DNA of 64,000 nucleotides from Galbula dea (GCA_013399015.1 VWZX01006809.1:475501-539500), one strand, 5' to 3'; shown: positions 28,601 to 34,719, counted from the stretch's first letter. The notes: generated from the sequence alone by a model not told the origin. Numbers and translations: made by a program.

Positions 28601-31600
28601 AGAAGCACTAAGTTATGGGTAAGAATACGGCAGGAGGAAGTATTTGCAGAGGTGTTTCTCTTTTTATTAAAGGAAGCCCCAAAACCTAATGGGCTTCCTC
28701 TAAGATATTAATTTCACCTGTGTTTAATTCATCCCTGTTGCTTTTAGAGGCATTTCATCTGTAATTTAAAACCCTATAAGCAGGAATGAATGTGGTAATA
28801 AAGACATTAAAAAGAAAAAAAAATTCTTATTGTTATATACAAGGATATAAGATCTTTTGGTCTCTGGAGTGCATAATGTAGGCCAAACAATGTCCTCAGT
28901 TACAATTACTCACTCCCATTATAACTGCAGGCATCATTTAAAACCAAACATATGATGATCAGGCATTTTAAGTGACTTTGTTAGAGCAGTTTAGCTTTGT
29001 CTGAATCAGAACTTACTGTTCCCTCTGTTTAAACTAAGCAGCTCACTGGGATTGTGATGTTGAATGAAAAGCAATTTCCTAAATTGTACCTCTTTGGTTA
29101 TTTGTGAATGAGCATACTAGAATCCTGATCTACTTTTATGCAAAAAACCAAAGAGGTAAAGTCATCTCAGTGTGAACCCACATGCCTACCATCAAACCTG
29201 CATGACTTTGCCTTCTTACATCTGCCAGGAATGTGGCATACTTTTCCTCTTTTATAAAATATTTGTCATGTCAGAGGCCACTGGCAATGTTATCTTGTGC
29301 TTTATGTCACAGACTTGCATACTTAGAGAGGAGAACAGAATAGTACTGTAGATTTCATATCTTCTCCTTTTATCACTTGCCTCCTTTTTACCATTATTTT
29401 AAGTTTTCCATGCTTTAATAGTGTTTTAACTGAGATTTCTCTCATCTAATTGCTAAATAGAATTAGTATAATTATTACTAGTTATTGTATCATAGTAATC
29501 AGCATCTTACAAACATTGCAAATCTGAATTAAATTATTTATTTAACTTCATGAAAAAAAAAAATCAACACTGTCCCTGTCACTTTTGGCTATAGGATTCC
29601 TTAACTGATTCTCTGAAATTTTTGCAACATCAGTGTCTACTGCATTAAAGACAAAAGGCTAATTATTGTTTCATTTCCTGCTTTTAAACAGAAACAGATG
29701 GTGGTAAGGAAAGATTAGAAATGCAAATACCAAATAATTATTGTTTCAAAAGTACTCAAGAAGTTGGCACTGAAGCCCAGAAGTCGTTGAGTTGGTTCAG
29801 GCAGCTGAAATAAACCAAATTGCCTGAAGATGGTGCTAAAGCATCCAGCAAGGGAAAAAAAAATCCTCAAACCAACAACAACAGCAACAGCAACAACAAA
29901 TCAAAAAATCAAACCAACAAGACAAACAAAAAAAAACCCAAGCAAAAAAACCCCTCCAGAATACAAAGAACAAACCCACTCATTTGGTACTTTGACCCGA
30001 TGGTGGAACATTATGTATCTAACCAAGCAGTCAGGGCCAGTCAGAGTTCACTAGAAAGATAGGGCATGAAGTCAGCATTTCCTGAGTCTTGGTTGTTTAA
30101 AGAAATTGCTGTCCTTGCTGACAGAGTTGATGATTTATTCTACAGGTATTTGGTTAGATATGCAAGTGCAATTCTGTGGTTTTAGCAGCCATCCTGAAGG
30201 CTAAATGAGAAGGGAAATTCAGCCCATGTTAAAGTCTAATGTACATAACCTCACATCTGACAAACAGGGATTTCTAGATCAAGGAATTTGCACCTGACAC
30301 CTGTTGATTAAGAAATCAACAAAACAATGGAAAGTAGTTTGTTAGTGGGAGCATTTTAAAAGTTTAGAAGCCTAATATCAGCTTCTTCAATCTGAGGAAG
30401 ATTTTGAAATTCTTTGAGCCGAGATTTATGGATAAATATATATCTAAAATATGTATTGCCTAAAAAGGCAATAAAGACTTCAGAATATTGCCATCACTTC
30501 TGCTTCAGTTATTTGAGAGGAGTGGATTTATGGAAGAGGAAAAATCAAGCTTTGAAAGATGTATTAGTTTATGTAGAGACAATAAGGTAACAGAAGCAGA
30601 TCCAAGAAACCACTTACTTGAACATCCTAGATTTCCACTTTCAGATGTTTCTTCTTCTGTAAAGAATAAAAGCAAGAATTAAAAGCTGGAAAAGTAGTTT
30701 GTATCTATAAAACAAGGGCTATGGAAATATAAACAGAATTATGACTCACTCATTGCAAGACCTTTAAAGTCCATACCAACTTTTGAAGCAGTTTGGCGCT
30801 GTGATGTATATAAGGCTACTATTAACATTGACAGCACAGAGTCAAATCTAAAGGGAGTTACAGTGGTTGCCTTGATATTGTGAAATAAGACCTCAGAATA
30901 GGATCTTTAATTCACTTAATGAAATTACTTTTATTTAAACTGAGAAGGATCAGCTTTTAGGTCAACAAGTATCTTTAAAAACCTTACATTATGTGAAGTA
31001 GAAAGTTTATAAATGATGGGCACAAAATACAAAGGTAGACAGATAGTTCCATATAATATGGTTTGCTCTAAGATTTTAGACTATTTGAGCACATGAAAAT
31101 ACTGCATAATGGATGACTGGCTACATTTGGGGTTTTCTACATTTAAAAAATAACAACTTTGGCAATTAATGCTTCAATTCTCTGCTGTTAAATCTTTTTT
31201 TAATATTGACAGTTCATTCTTTGGAGGAAAAGAACACTGACAAGAAGCCTGGTCAAGTTGAGAGGAATCATTTTCTCAAATCTGCCTTAAGCATGCCCCA
31301 TATGACCCTATTTAAAATCAAATCAGATCTAGTAAATTTGCTACATTCACATAATGAATGTCATTCTTTGGGATAAGAATGGCAGCACTTTTCACAGTAT
31401 TCTCTCCACAGCTACCAAGTTTTCATCCTGGAAATTATAAGGTTAACCACTCTATAGAAATAGTGTAATATTAGTTACTGTAACAACAATAGCAACACTG
31501 ATACTACTATTGCTATTACAATAGTGACAATAATAACTTTATTAACATTATTAGTAACCATTAGAAACAAGAGCATCTTTTCAAATTGTATAATACCAAT

Positions 31601-32362
31601 GAAAGCCAGAATATTAATTCAACACAGATGCATTTATAATTATTTCAATCCTCTTATAAACCAGACCTGCATAATTGGCCCAGACTCACTGTCCTTCTTA
31701 AGGTTCCTAAAGTCTTAAGTAACAATATAGTGTCATATTCTAAAAAGGCACTTCTTGGAGAGCTCACAATCCACAGCACCGATTGATCAATCCATTGATC
31801 CAGGCTGTCTTTTCTCATCTCAGGAAAAAAAACCCCACTTCTACTGTCTTACTTCTTTTACTACTACTACTGGTGACTATGTCCCTTCAACACAATTGTA
31901 TTTCAAATATCAGTATTGTCTGCCAAATCCATTTTGCTTTATTGCTCTCTGTCTTCACATTTGCTGCAAGACAGGTTAGCAACAGCTCAGATAAGTCTGT
32001 ATGGCATCTCCAAGCTACGGTATTCACAAGGGAGCTTAAAAGGACAGCATTACAGAAAATCAACTTGGACAAAATAAATTATGTGAATTCCTTACAAGTT
32101 GCAAAATACATTAAATCTGATCAAAAGACATCAGGTGACATTTGTGACTTTTTCTACATCAGGATGCTCCTAGGATTGCCCAGTCCTACAAAAGGACACA
32201 CTTACCCACTCTACATCTGTAAGCAATTTTTCTGATCTTACTGTTGGTTTAGTGCATTCATAAATAAAGCAGCAAAAAGCACTAACATAAAAGGCAGTAC
32301 TTACGTGTGAGGACACCACTGCTGAGCAGCAGCAAGAACAGCAAGAGCTGTACAGGGCCCAT
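48..32362 (-). CDS. APOB: Apolipoprotein B (apoB-100 type), exons 1-26 of the gene, 3' end outside the window
   Basis: ApoB is the non-exchangeable scaffold protein of VLDL and LDL. It is lipidated in the ER lumen by microsomal triglyceride transfer protein, secreted by liver and intestine or kidney, and cleared through LDL-receptor family proteins. I assembled 26 exons on the minus strand: 32305-32362, 30618-30656, 27731-27846, 26687-26832, 25512-25665, 25196-25351, 24005-24129, 23735-23820, 22749-22968, 21597-21824, 21288-21405, 21022-21168, 19767-19978, 18747-18984, 18035-18211, 17558-17749, 16620-16787, 15220-15431, 14493-14675, 14130-14251, 13309-13519, 11873-12048, 11569-11756, 11159-11304, 8508-8884 and 48-7628. 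All introns are GT-AG and all phases agree, giving 3925 codons plus 1 base. Matches to human apoB run along the whole length, for example KGFEPTLEALFG, ELPTGAGLQL, TQTLKLEDTPKIN and TRKRGLKLA. The family is about 4500-4600 residues, so roughly 700 C-terminal residues lie beyond position 1. The start is the only ATG in the 5' leader and has a good Kozak context (CACCATGG). Confidence 0.97.
1660..1692 (-). other. APOB: LDL-receptor binding site B of apoB (conserved)
   Basis: Residues 3378-3388 read SLTRKRGLKLA, against RLTRKRGLKLA in human (mature 3359-3369). The basic run TRKRGLKLA is unchanged; only the first Arg is Ser. Site B is the main LDL-receptor contact and proteoglycan site in mammals, so the conserved run supports receptor-mediated uptake of the bird LDL as well. 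Confidence 0.9.
2299..2331 (-). other. APOB: Position of mammalian site A (heparin-binding), not basic here
   Basis: Residues 3165-3175 read NAQYDKNKDMH where human has KAQYKKNKHRH (mature 3147-3157). Three basic positions are replaced (K to D, H to D, R to M) and the leading Lys is Asn. The segment is therefore present and collinear but lacks the positive charge of human site A. Confidence 0.85.
5302..5304 (-). other. APOB: Codon aligned to the mammalian apoB-48 editing site
   Basis: In mammals a CAA codon (Gln2153) in IQFDQYIKD is edited to UAA by APOBEC1, giving apoB-48. Here the aligned peptide is IQIKDYIKD and the codon is GAC (Asp, residue 2174), so C-to-U editing at this position cannot make a stop. 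This agrees with the reported lack of apoB editing in chicken. Confidence 0.85.
5647..5673 (-). repeat. APOB: First copy of an internal YDKNKDxH block in apoB
   Basis: The peptide YDKNKDTHAINLP at the start of the alpha2 region recurs as YDKNKDMHVIPLP at about 2299-2325, more than 1000 residues later. In both cases it follows a beta region and precedes a helical segment. It marks an internal duplication of a beta-to-alpha junction. Confidence 0.8.
7629..8507 (-). other. APOB intron 25
   Basis: An 879-bp AT-rich intron. It contains a CA-rich stretch with an imperfect hairpin at 8200-8234 (GATTCTG and CACACAC arms pairing with GTGTGTG and CAGAATC). I see nothing else in it. Confidence 0.85.
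8508..8884 (-). CDS. APOB: APOB exon 25
   Basis: Encodes residues 1273-1398 (377 bp): DIPLPFGGKSSHDIRVPQTV, EYRIPTFTIPESYPLRVPLL and NADSVFELLSYSVKG. The PLPFGGKSS block falls in the region catalogued as DUF1081 in apoB. The acceptor is TTTTCCAG and the donor GTAAGA, in phase 1. Confidence 0.97.
8885..11158 (-). other. APOB intron 24
   Basis: A 2274-bp intron, the second longest here. It has a small plus-strand open frame at 10612-10800, listed separately. The rest is AT-rich and I recognise no repeat in it. Confidence 0.85.
10612..10800 (+). pseudogene. Small open frame in intron 24, possible retroelement fragment
   Basis: A 62-codon frame, open about 48 bases further upstream, gives a peptide of mixed, globular-looking composition: SGYYIGSGQPVCVEEWEEL followed by SDRIAQEKVEI. 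It lies antisense to APOB inside an otherwise unremarkable intron. The WEEL...I context faintly recalls the helical matrix part of retroviral Gag proteins, but I cannot assign it. There is no promoter, splice signal, LTR or primer-binding site that I can see. It may equally be a chance frame. Confidence 0.25.
11159..11304 (-). CDS. APOB: APOB exon 24
   Basis: Encodes residues 1225-1272: TWLQKASKDIPYAQTLKNKL, then LPVITIPEELFLK. It corresponds to human SSWLQKASGSLPYTQTLQDH. The acceptor is TCATTGCAG and the donor GTAGGG, in phase 2. Confidence 0.96.
11569..11756 (-). CDS. APOB: APOB exon 23
   Basis: Encodes residues 1162-1224: VELEWNSGTSAAVKKWSSGL, DFSGYPKALEKHVNELLD and YTDMTLRHIVSQFIVV. It lies in the beta1 region. 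The donor is GTATGT in phase 0. Confidence 0.96.
11873..12048 (-). CDS. APOB: APOB exon 22
   Basis: Encodes residues 1103-1161: GTVSIPRLQTELRTEALVNY and AAASYGNSISERVLLRYG. It aligns with human GVISIPRLQAEARSEIL. It is followed by a short 116-bp intron. Confidence 0.96.
12049..13308 (-). other. APOB intron 21
   Basis: A 1260-bp intron. A 62-codon plus-strand frame at 12659-12847 has no recognisable motif and I treat it as chance. No repeat was identified. Confidence 0.85.
13309..13519 (-). CDS. APOB: APOB exon 21
   Basis: Encodes residues 1033-1102: LTFRYNRDRKILTSDVHIPD and NNKKITEVTLTGQIR. This starts the amphipathic beta-strand (beta1) region that lies on the lipid surface. The acceptor is TTTTCTAG and the donor GTAACT. 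Confidence 0.96.
13520..14129 (-). other. APOB intron 20
   Basis: A 610-bp AT-rich intron. I see no repeat or gene. Confidence 0.85.
14130..14251 (-). CDS. APOB: APOB exon 20
   Basis: Encodes residues 992-1032: EVEMVSTGEVKEYSASVNYD and DTLRFAVQAE. It marks the end of the vitellogenin-like N-terminal module (about 1000 residues in human). It enters in phase 2 and exits in phase 1. Confidence 0.96.
14493..14675 (-). CDS. APOB: APOB exon 19
   Basis: Encodes residues 931-991: NTLHLVSAAKTEEIPPLIEN, SWTSCRPFITGLNFCTKLLY and YYPLTGESR. Two cysteines correspond to a conserved human disulfide pair. The acceptor is TGTTCCAG and the donor GTAAGT. Confidence 0.96.
14676..15219 (-). other. APOB intron 18
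   Basis: A 544-bp intron, very AT-rich at 14740-15000. Nothing was recognised. Confidence 0.85.
15220..15431 (-). CDS. APOB: APOB exon 18
   Basis: Encodes residues 861-930: MQAELTAKPSVAIEFVTHLG, IPEFARSGVEMNSNIFHESG and IEAHVSMKAGQLKFSIPAPK. It is a beta-sheet segment almost collinear with human apoB. It ends in phase 2 with donor GTAAAG. Confidence 0.97.
15432..16619 (-). other. APOB intron 17
   Basis: A 1188-bp AT-rich intron with several A and T runs. Nothing was recognised. Confidence 0.85.
16620..16787 (-). CDS. APOB: APOB exon 17
   Basis: Encodes residues 805-860: DLFLHYMFMDNEFELPTGAG and LQLKFALSGIATPGAK. The ELPTGAGLQL block is the family signature of the lipid-binding sheets. It is 56 codons, phase 0. 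The acceptor is GATTCACAG and the donor GTAAGC. Confidence 0.97.
16788..17557 (-). other. APOB intron 16 with a short (AT)n tract
   Basis: A 770-bp intron with an (AT)n microsatellite at about 17042-17058 and a short CCTTTCCTTCC stretch near 17320. Nothing else was recognised. Confidence 0.85.
17558..17749 (-). CDS. APOB: APOB exon 16
   Basis: Encodes residues 741-804, with KEVPEGRAYLRILGEELGY and SVKTLQTIPEM. It is 64 codons, phase 0. It continues the conserved C-sheet and proline-turn region needed for initiation of lipoprotein assembly (family knowledge). Confidence 0.97.
18035..18211 (-). CDS. APOB: APOB exon 15
   Basis: Encodes residues 682-740, with GLDGKGFEPTLEALFGEKGF and KALYWVDGKVPEQVSKALF. 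This is one of the most conserved stretches of apoB and lies in the lipid-pocket sheet of the N-terminal module. It is 59 codons, phase 0 on both sides. Confidence 0.97.
18212..18746 (-). other. APOB intron 14
   Basis: A 535-bp intron of moderate GC content. No repeat or gene was recognised. Confidence 0.85.
18747..18984 (-). CDS. APOB: APOB exon 14
   Basis: Encodes residues 602-681: DFRKFSQNYQISKRVSVPG, EGNVVFDPNSYIPKETMLK and GFGPSDIFE. It marks the end of the helical domain and the start of the C-sheet, where the DUF1943-type region begins (family knowledge). The donor is GTACAA. Confidence 0.97.
18985..19766 (-). other. APOB intron 13 carrying a CR1 element
   Basis: A 782-bp intron, over half of it a CR1 copy in the opposite orientation (listed separately). 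A short A-rich run (AAAC/AAAG) follows at 19640-19680. Confidence 0.85.
19127..19551 (+). mobile_element. CR1 LINE 3' fragment in APOB intron 13
   Basis: A 5'-truncated CR1 retrotransposon in antisense orientation to APOB. The frame at 19275-19466 gives the end of ORF2: EHWNSLPREVIESPSLETF, then stop. The 3' end reads TTGGACTACATGATC-like, then CAACCCC and ATTCTGCAATTCTGTGAT, the degenerate 8-bp CR1 tail. Truncation at the 5' end is normal for this family. Its open C-terminal frame suggests moderate age. Confidence 0.9.
19767..19978 (-). CDS. APOB: APOB exon 13
   Basis: Encodes residues 532-601: GDAPTDKRLAAYLILMKNP and KSFVASHIANILDSEE. These are strongly conserved in apoB, MTP and vitellogenin helical domains. 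The acceptor is TTTATATAG and the donor GTAAGT, ending in phase 2. Confidence 0.97.
19979..21021 (-). other. APOB intron 12
   Basis: A 1043-bp AT-rich intron with a short (TA)n at about 20045-20056. A 129-codon minus frame reads from exon 13's other frame into the intron and is not a gene. Confidence 0.85.
21022..21168 (-). CDS. APOB: APOB exon 12
   Basis: Encodes residues 483-531 (49 codons, phase 0 on both sides): AIGNMGAVMEKAKPNLKSFL and VQKAAIQAFRKM. These match human VIGNMGQTMEQL and IQKAAIQALRKM. It is a helical repeat of the N-terminal domain. Confidence 0.96.
21288..21405 (-). CDS. APOB: APOB exon 11
   Basis: Encodes residues 443-482, with GTDCSGEDELKYLTLR equivalent to human DDCTGDEDYTYLILR. 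It lies in the helical domain and retains a conserved cysteine. The acceptor is TTCTTGAG and the donor is GTATTT, one of the weaker donors in the gene. Confidence 0.95.
21597..21824 (-). CDS. APOB: APOB exon 10
   Basis: Encodes residues 367-442: VTVQALIQCGTAEC, NPLLVDLVTYTLGILP and SRASFYGLSHAVTK. It lies in the helical domain and contains the conserved Q-C-G...C cysteine pair. Of two overlapping GTAAGT/GTAATG donor options, the first (exon end at 21597) keeps phase with exon 11. Confidence 0.96.
21825..22748 (-). other. APOB intron 9
   Basis: A 924-bp intron. No repeat or gene was recognised. Confidence 0.85.
22749..22968 (-). CDS. APOB: APOB exon 9
   Basis: Encodes residues 294-366, including GLALESTDAKLPRQGDAVLK and ILQELQKL. 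This starts the alpha-helical, HEAT-like domain of the vitellogenin-type N-terminus. The sequence just after the exon 8 junction (DELEEKG) is less conserved than the rest. The acceptor is GATTGTTAG and the donor GTATGT. Confidence 0.95.
22969..23734 (-). other. APOB intron 8
   Basis: A 766-bp, strongly AT-rich intron, especially at 23440-23600. Nothing was recognised. Confidence 0.85.
23735..23820 (-). CDS. APOB: APOB exon 8
   Basis: An 86-bp exon for residues 265-293, with YGVMTEVNQTLKLEDTPKIN, nearly identical to human. It ends in the segment that links the N-terminal barrel to the helical domain. The acceptor is TTTGCTAG and the donor GTACAG. Confidence 0.96.
24005..24129 (-). CDS. APOB: APOB exon 7
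   Basis: Encodes residues 224-264 plus two bases: MPLSTLLRSTQFCHYNIDAK, then HLFLPSSYK. It aligns with human PLSTLISSSQSCQYTLDAK. It carries no long ORF of its own, so it was found by homology and by phase (125 bp). The acceptor is TTTTACAG and the donor GTAGGT. Confidence 0.94.
24130..25195 (-). other. APOB intron 6
   Basis: A 1066-bp intron with a G/T simple-sequence stretch (listed separately). Nothing else was recognised. Confidence 0.85.
24578..24663 (+). repeat. G/T-rich simple repeat in intron 6
   Basis: About 85 bp made almost only of G and T. It contains three copies of the 9-mer GGTGGTGTT flanked by T runs and ends in TTGTTTGTTGTTG. In the APOB transcript it is read as a C/A-rich tract. 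There are no runs of three or more G, so it is a poor quadruplex candidate. Confidence 0.85.
25196..25351 (-). CDS. APOB: APOB exon 6
   Basis: Encodes residues 172-223, starting DTVYGKCDSEVEFKSRKGNV and ending SPIAIVKGL. The cysteine and the VYGxC context match human exon 6. It is exactly 52 codons, phase 0 on both sides, with a TTTCCAG acceptor and a GTAAGT donor. Confidence 0.96.
25512..25665 (-). CDS. APOB: APOB exon 5
   Basis: Encodes residues 120-171, with LYPEKDETLNVLNLKRGI and ISALLVPTETVE, close to human LNIKRGIISALLVPPETEE. This is the N-terminal barrel and a hallmark motif of the large lipid transfer protein superfamily. The donor is GTAGGT in phase 0. Confidence 0.97.
25666..26686 (-). 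other. APOB intron 4
   Basis: A 1021-bp intron. A 123-codon minus frame at 25956-26327 has no recognisable motif and no homology to apoB, so I treat it as chance. No repeat was identified. Confidence 0.8.
26687..26832 (-). CDS. APOB: APOB exon 4
   Basis: Encodes residues 72-119, with VELEVPQLCHFILRT, two conserved cysteines and KKSKNSEDFANAMSK. It belongs to the N-terminal beta-barrel that in human apoB contacts MTP (family knowledge). The acceptor is TTTTCAG and the donor GTAAGC, ending in phase 2. Confidence 0.96.
26833..27730 (-). other. APOB intron 3
   Basis: An 898-bp intron with an A-rich stretch (AAAC-type) at about 27209-27255. Mammalian intron 3 has an enhancer, but I could not identify one here by eye. 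Confidence 0.8.
27731..27846 (-). CDS. APOB: APOB exon 3
   Basis: Encodes residues 33-71 in phase with exon 2, starting KDATRFKPLRKYVYSYEAE and ending SGSKITCK. This is the first strand region of the vitellogenin-like N-terminal (beta-alpha-1) domain and aligns closely with human apoB. The acceptor is TTGCAG and the donor GTAGGG. Confidence 0.96.
28138..28215 (-). mobile_element. Old CR1 3'-end relic in intron 2
   Basis: The plus strand reads AGAATCATAGATTTGTTTAG, then a segment like GAAAAAGACTGTTAAGATCA and TCAAATCTTATCCC. This is a diverged copy of the reverse-complement CR1 terminus (AGAATCATAGAATGG, then AAGATCATCTAGTCCAACC). It has the same orientation as APOB. Confidence 0.7.
29851..29955 (+). 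repeat. A/C-rich (CAA)n-type low-complexity tract in intron 2
   Basis: A stretch of CAA and CAG triplets merging into AAAC and poly(A) runs. The overlapping 74-80 codon open frames encode only Asn, Lys, Thr and Gln runs and are not genes. Confidence 0.85.
30618..30656 (-). CDS. APOB: APOB exon 2 (39 bp)
   Basis: A 39-bp micro-exon (residues 20-32) encodes the acidic mature N-terminus, QEETSESGNLGCS. It is flanked by a TTTTATTCTTTACAG acceptor and a GTAAGT donor. The size matches the very short second exon of mammalian APOB as I recall it. The cysteine corresponds to the first disulfide cysteine of the human mature protein. Confidence 0.93.
30657..32304 (-). other. APOB intron 1
   Basis: A 1648-bp intron. 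It has short inverted repeats of TTGCTATT/AATAGCAA type at 31470-31530 and a 150-codon plus-strand frame (31783-32235) driven by a CTACTACTAC run. Neither looks functional. Confidence 0.8.
32305..32362 (-). CDS. APOB: APOB exon 1 (signal peptide)
   Basis: This exon encodes residues 1-19 plus one base. The peptide is MGPVQ followed by a leucine-rich core and SSGVLT, a typical secretory signal. The V-x-T pattern before the junction fits cleavage after T19, which is an inference; the mature chain would then start with the Gln completed by exon 2. The donor is GTAAGT. It is shorter than the 27-residue human signal but has the same position and phase. Confidence 0.95.
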
Positions 32363-32387
32363 GGTGAGCCCTGAACCCTCTTGCTGA

Positions 32388-32393
32388 ACTTAC
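32388..32393 (-). other. Donor-like AAA|GTAAGT motif in the APOB 5' leader
   Basis: A perfect GTAAGT preceded by GGAAAA lies 26 bp upstream of the ATG in the predicted 5' untranslated leader. It is as good as the real exon 1 donor. Use of it would remove the start codon and signal peptide from the transcript. No evidence here shows that it is used. Confidence 0.4.
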
Positions 32394-32429
32394 TTTTCCT
32401 CTCCCCTCTTTACTGCCTCAGAGGGACAG

Positions 32430-32461
32430 TGAGACTTCTGACTTGGATCTCCATTTATATA
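32430..32461 (-). promoter_or_regulatory. APOB core promoter: TATA box and predicted start
   Basis: TATATAAAT occupies 32453-32461 on the minus strand. An initiator-like TCACTG places a possible start at about 32430, 31 bp from the first T of the box. That gives a 5' leader of about 68 bases without an ATG. The human APOB promoter also has a TATA box at this distance. The transcription start is inferred. Confidence 0.75.
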
Positions 32462-32506
32462 GTCTATAGCAAGCAGCTGAGGCAAATGGTTTAGAAAGGT
32501 CAGTGT

Positions 32507-32530
32507 GAATTGCCAAAGGTCCAAAGGTGA
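32507..32530 (-). promoter_or_regulatory. HNF4-type DR1 and C/EBP-like element of the APOB promoter
   Basis: The minus strand reads CCTTTGGACCTTTGGCAAT here. On the plus strand AGGTCC-A-AAGGTG (32517-32529) is a DR1 nuclear-receptor site, and the adjoining TTTGGCAATT resembles a C/EBP site. From memory the human promoter has CCTTTGGACCTTTTGCAAT at about -85 to -60, bound by HNF4 and C/EBP in liver cells. Both the order and the distance to the TATA box are kept. A further AGGTCA half-site lies at 32497-32502. Confidence 0.75.
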
Positions 32531-32573
32531 GAGTCCCAGATCCTCACTGTGCTCTGCTTTCATTGCTAGGAGT

Positions 32574-32870
32574 CACAGAATCACACGGAATCACAGAAAC
32601 ATTACGGATGGAAAGGAGCCTCGAGATCATCTAGTCCAACTGATAGCCCTACACTACTCTTACCCCTAAATCACCCCCTGAAGAAACACATCTATCCTCT
32701 TCTTAAAAACCTCCAGGGATGGGGACTCCACCACCTCCCTGGGCAGCCTATTCCAATATCTCACCACTCTTTCAGTAAAGAAATTCTTCCTAATATCTAA
32801 TCTAAACATACCCTGGCACAGCTTAGTCCTCAGAGGCAGAAGACTGAGCATATACTGGAGATAGGTCACT
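32574..32870 (-). mobile_element. CR1 LINE 3' fragment next to the APOB promoter
   Basis: The plus strand shows the inverted 3' tail (CACAGAATCACACGGAATCA), then GAGATCATCTAGTCCAACTG. On the minus strand, coding down to 32666 gives RLDIRKNFFTERVVRYWNRL and PREVVESPSLEVFKKRID, then a stop. This is the well-kept end of CR1 ORF2. The copy has the same orientation as APOB, and its 3' end lies about 44 bp upstream of the DR1 element. Confidence 0.9.
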
Positions 32871-34280
32871 CTTCTAGTTCATTGGCCTTTTCTTTAGCAG
32901 AGTTTTAAAAGCAAAATCCTTCAGCTACACACTTGAACAACGTAATCAGATAAATATCCCACCTCTACATAGGGACAATTGCAATGCACAAATTATAGCT
33001 GGAAGAAATTATCACTGTAGCATGCTTTCAGTATGTTGGGAGGCTTAAGGGTATGAGTACTTGAGAAAATGAGAGTATTGTGCAATTTAGGCATCTTCTC
33101 TTTACAGGAAAGAGAATGAAAGTTTGAGATTTTTTTCCTTTGCTGTACCAACATTTATCATGTACCTTTCTAAAAGCATTTTACATTTACTTGCAATATT
33201 CTGTTAAATCAGGTCATGCTCATGGAAAGTAAGCTCTCTCAAATTCTTGTGTTTCCTTATTTTTAGATTCATTTTCGTTTGTTAATAATAGCAAAAATAT
33301 GAAAATAGTATAATAAAATTTATCTGAATGAAGAAGATATATCTGGTTAAAATGCAGGCAAATAAAAAACTTTTTAATGAATATTTATACTGGTAAAAGA
33401 GATTGGGTTTATGTCAGGAGAAATTCTAATAGTTTGATTTCTTTCATTACTCATATCTATCAGAGCTAATGGCAGTGAAAAAAATTACCATGGGAGGAGT
33501 TAAGTACATTTTGTTCAGTAAATTTAATTTTCATATATCTGATCCTATGCAAATGTTTTCACATTCCCAAATTAAAATATTTTGTCTTAGTTTGTTGAAT
33601 GAAAAATCAAATTTTGGCTTAGCTAGGCAGGAATTTTCTTCCCTTGAAATTTTACCATAATAATGCATCACAGTAGTTATCTTTAAAGTCTCTTATTTCT
33701 TCATACCCTTTCTCTCTCAGACTTCATAGCTGGGTTACATTTCCCAGGATGCACTATGAATGTATCAGTACATACAGCATGTCTTGAGGGCATTCACAGC
33801 ACCGAAAGAGGTACAGCCACTGATCCCTGTCTTTTCAGTATAAATGTGTGCATCTTGGTAACATTTATTCTGTTGTATTCAGGGACTGTCATATGAATAT
33901 CATTATACAGAAAACCCATTCAACACTCAACCTTTAACTGAGTCTCTTAAACTCATAGGATTTGGGCTTCAAATTTATTTCTTAGCCATACTGTGCATTA
34001 CACTACTTTTAGTGACATCTTAATTGTAGGGTGTCTCCTGACATTCAGAGTCTATATTTGATTCCAGAAAGAACAAGTTAATTTGTCAAACTTTGTCTTC
34101 GTACTTCACTTCACTACACTCTTTTCCACAGCACCACAGAGGAAGCTGCCTCAAATCACTCATCTGAAACTGAACTCTCTCCTTCCTACACTTGTCTTTT
34201 CCAGTGATGAGCTGGTTTTGCCATGTCTGTTTCGGCAATGCCAACAATGATTTTGCTAATGCTAATACAAATACAAAAAA

Positions 34281-34402
34281 TACATTAACCTTTAATTATA
34301 TATTCTATAGCTATCATATATATAATTATGTACATATTGCATATAAAAATATACATAATACACTTTATTATACTATATTATGTACATTACATTTATTATA
34401 GA
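34281..34402. repeat. AT-rich tract
   Basis: About 120 bp of nearly pure A/T with TATATA, ATATAC and TTATTATA runs, in the APOB 5' flank. Matrix-attachment or DNA-unwinding behaviour is possible but unproven. Confidence 0.7.
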
Positions 34403-34719
34403 CCATGGTCTTTTATTTTGCTTTATGATACTGTGATTTCCTTTTTCTACCTTTGGACATGGGGCAAATATTTTGACAGTACTGATAAGAGGGGGACACT
34501 GTAACACCTTCAATGAACACATCTACCAGAAATTTTATCTTGTTCTTGTCATTGCTTTGTCTTAAGACAAGACTGCCTACATTTAACTCATTTAGATTTT
34601 TTATTAAGTTTTACATCTCATTTTCACTCAGTGGCTTTTGCAAGACAAGAATACAGATTCTTTACATAAGCAATTATGCTTGGTACTAAGTTGCATATAT
34701 TTTTAATAAACCTCGTGTA

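Larger units (their letters stand above)
27847..30617 (-). other. APOB intron 2
   Basis: A 2771-bp intron, the longest in this part of the gene. It holds a CR1 relic (28138-28215) and a CAA-rich stretch (29851-29955). In mammals a liver enhancer lies in intron 2. I found no clear HNF1 palindrome, so an equivalent remains unproven here. Confidence 0.8.

Noticed and set aside
29820..30062. 74-80 codon frames rich in Asn, Lys and Thr
   Set aside because: They are low-complexity translation of the CAA/AAAC tract in intron 2.
31783..32235. 150-codon plus-strand frame with a Leu run
   Set aside because: The Leu run is a CTACTACTAC simple repeat. It lies antisense in intron 1 and has no motif or homology.
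32666..32869. 67-codon minus-strand frame upstream of APOB
   Set aside because: It is the C-terminal end of CR1 ORF2, not an upstream exon.
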